Positions 62,859 to 64,000 of a stretch of DNA of 64,000 nucleotides are shown piece after piece. The notes below the pieces were generated by a model that saw only the letters and a list, made by a program, of their open reading frames with translations, searched no databases and was not told where the DNA came from. The stretch's first letter is position 1. The number at the start of each line of letters is the position of its first letter. The position numbers were made by a program, and so were the translations under genes. Source of the DNA: Tanypteryx hageni (taxonomy: Eukaryota > Arthropoda > Insecta > Odonata > Petaluridae); assembly GCA_028673005.1 (NCBI GenBank), contig CM054115.1, positions 60,576,907-60,640,906 of the forward strand, read 5' to 3'.

Positions 62859-64000
62859 CAGTTATAAAAAGATATTTTTAAATTTTTTAAGTATGGGTTA
62901 TAAGTTCTACAAATTGATGCCCTTGTAGATAATAATAATAATAAGGTACTGCTTACGCGCGTATATTATATTGTGCTGTTAAATGGAAGAAATTTAATCA
63001 CGGTTTATTTAATTAGTAGAACTTTTACCACATTTGCACCACATCGAATTACTGTGCTGTGAAACTCTTTGTCAAACTTGGTTTAAGTATTTAAAACTCT
63101 TTTACGGCTCATGTCATCAATAAGTGCCTAATTAAGGATATTAACTGAAAAAAGATGCATATTTTAATCATTTTGTTCTAAAGTATGAAGTTTTTTGCGT
63201 CATCTTTAATGTATGGCTCGACAAGGAACACTATGCGACATCTTAAAATGACTCGTATAAGGACAAAAAGATATTAGAATGAAAATAGATCGGGTGCAAA
63301 TAAAAACGCAAATTCAAGATGATACGATTTTGAAGTGAGTGCTAAGAAGAAAAGAAACAATAGATGAAATTATGCAGAACTCCAACAAACTATTACAGAC
63401 AATTTTTAGCAACACCGCATTTGACATAATAAATATTTATGCCAGACAACTGCAGAAATTTCCTCGGAAAGTTCGCAGCAGTAGATATTGTTTTGATATA
63501 CATCTTGCCTAATTATACGAGGACAATCAAGCATCTGCAACTTCATTATGACCCAAATAAAAGTAATGCTTTCGTTTCAAAGTAATTTAAAATGTACGCA
63601 GTGTATTAGGATCCGACTGGCGGCTTGCTCGCGTATTTTCCTCTATGATAAGCTGGAGTGGCTTTCATATTAAAAGAGCTTAAGTATCTGTTATCTCTTA
63701 AGCCTAAGCTACAGTTTTCCTATGGGATTTGAATATTTTCTTAGCATTGATCGACAGAAGCTTCCTACCCTGACCCAGATCCACGTTATGTGCATATATT
63801 GATGTATGCTTTCATAACTTGTTAACTCTTTGAGCATATCACGTAATACATTTTCTTAAATATTTTTTAAATTAATTATGAAATCGTTTTATCTATGAAA
63901 AAAATATGTCGATTTCAGTTGGAGTTATTGCGTTTTGAGTGAGGACCAATATAATACGATTGTAATTAGTTTCTTTCGTCAATTATTCTCTGGAACGACA
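62859..64000. other. AT-rich non-coding DNA to the window end
   Basis: An (AAT)n run lies at 62930-62943. Nothing else is recognisable; no open frame of note. Confidence 0.4.

Noticed and set aside
1..64000. CRISPR arrays, bacterial operons, phage or other prokaryotic systems
   Set aside because: No regularly spaced repeats with unique spacers, no ribosome-binding spacing and no dense co-directional genes. Base composition, microsatellites, splice signals and DNA transposons indicate a eukaryotic nuclear genome.

Overview
The window looks like a gene-poor, AT-rich stretch of a large arthropod genome, most likely an insect. It contains one convincing host coding exon. Around it are long AT-rich non-coding DNA, simple repeats ((TA)n, (CA)n, (CT)n), kilobase-scale pyrimidine-rich tracts, and many cut-and-paste DNA transposon relics (hAT and piggyBac types). 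No bacterial features are present: no operons, no Shine-Dalgarno spacing and no CRISPR. Most long open frames are low-complexity Ser/Leu/Pro or Arg/Glu translations of CT/GA-rich DNA and are not genes.

Host genes. An exon at 37763-38149 (+) encodes a short basic N-terminus, one hydrophobic segment, and a complete ten-cysteine follistatin-type module (EGF-like part plus Kazal part). It ends in a consensus splice donor in phase 1. This is the layout of the amino-terminal part of agrin, the heparan-sulfate proteoglycan. The sequence downstream to the window end would then be intron. A tRNA-Gly-like gene body lies at 11883-11953 (-), with an atypical anticodon loop (C33, anticodon GGC) and a pol III T-run terminator.

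Mobile DNA. hAT-type elements are recognised from CAG- or TAGGG-like ends and 8-bp target duplications: 210-655, 24467-25163 (perfect duplication), 36256-37061 (keeps a hAT C-terminal coding remnant), 43421-43650 (perfect duplication) and 51600-51950. piggyBac-type elements are recognised from TTAA duplications and/or coding: 2226-3654 (non-autonomous), about 53889-56515 (broken transposase, minus strand, with all three catalytic Asp codons), and 56819-59051, a tail-to-tail pair of decayed transposase copies inside one TTAA-flanked inverted repeat.

The region from 53.9 to 59.1 kb is thus a piggyBac cluster, and the 56.8-59.1 kb composite is the most unusual structure seen. I found no evidence of a previously undescribed multi-gene system. 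The interest lies in transposon architecture, the odd tRNA unit with its inverted-repeat frame, and the exceptionally long pyrimidine tracts. Boundaries were read by eye, and copy number could not be tested.
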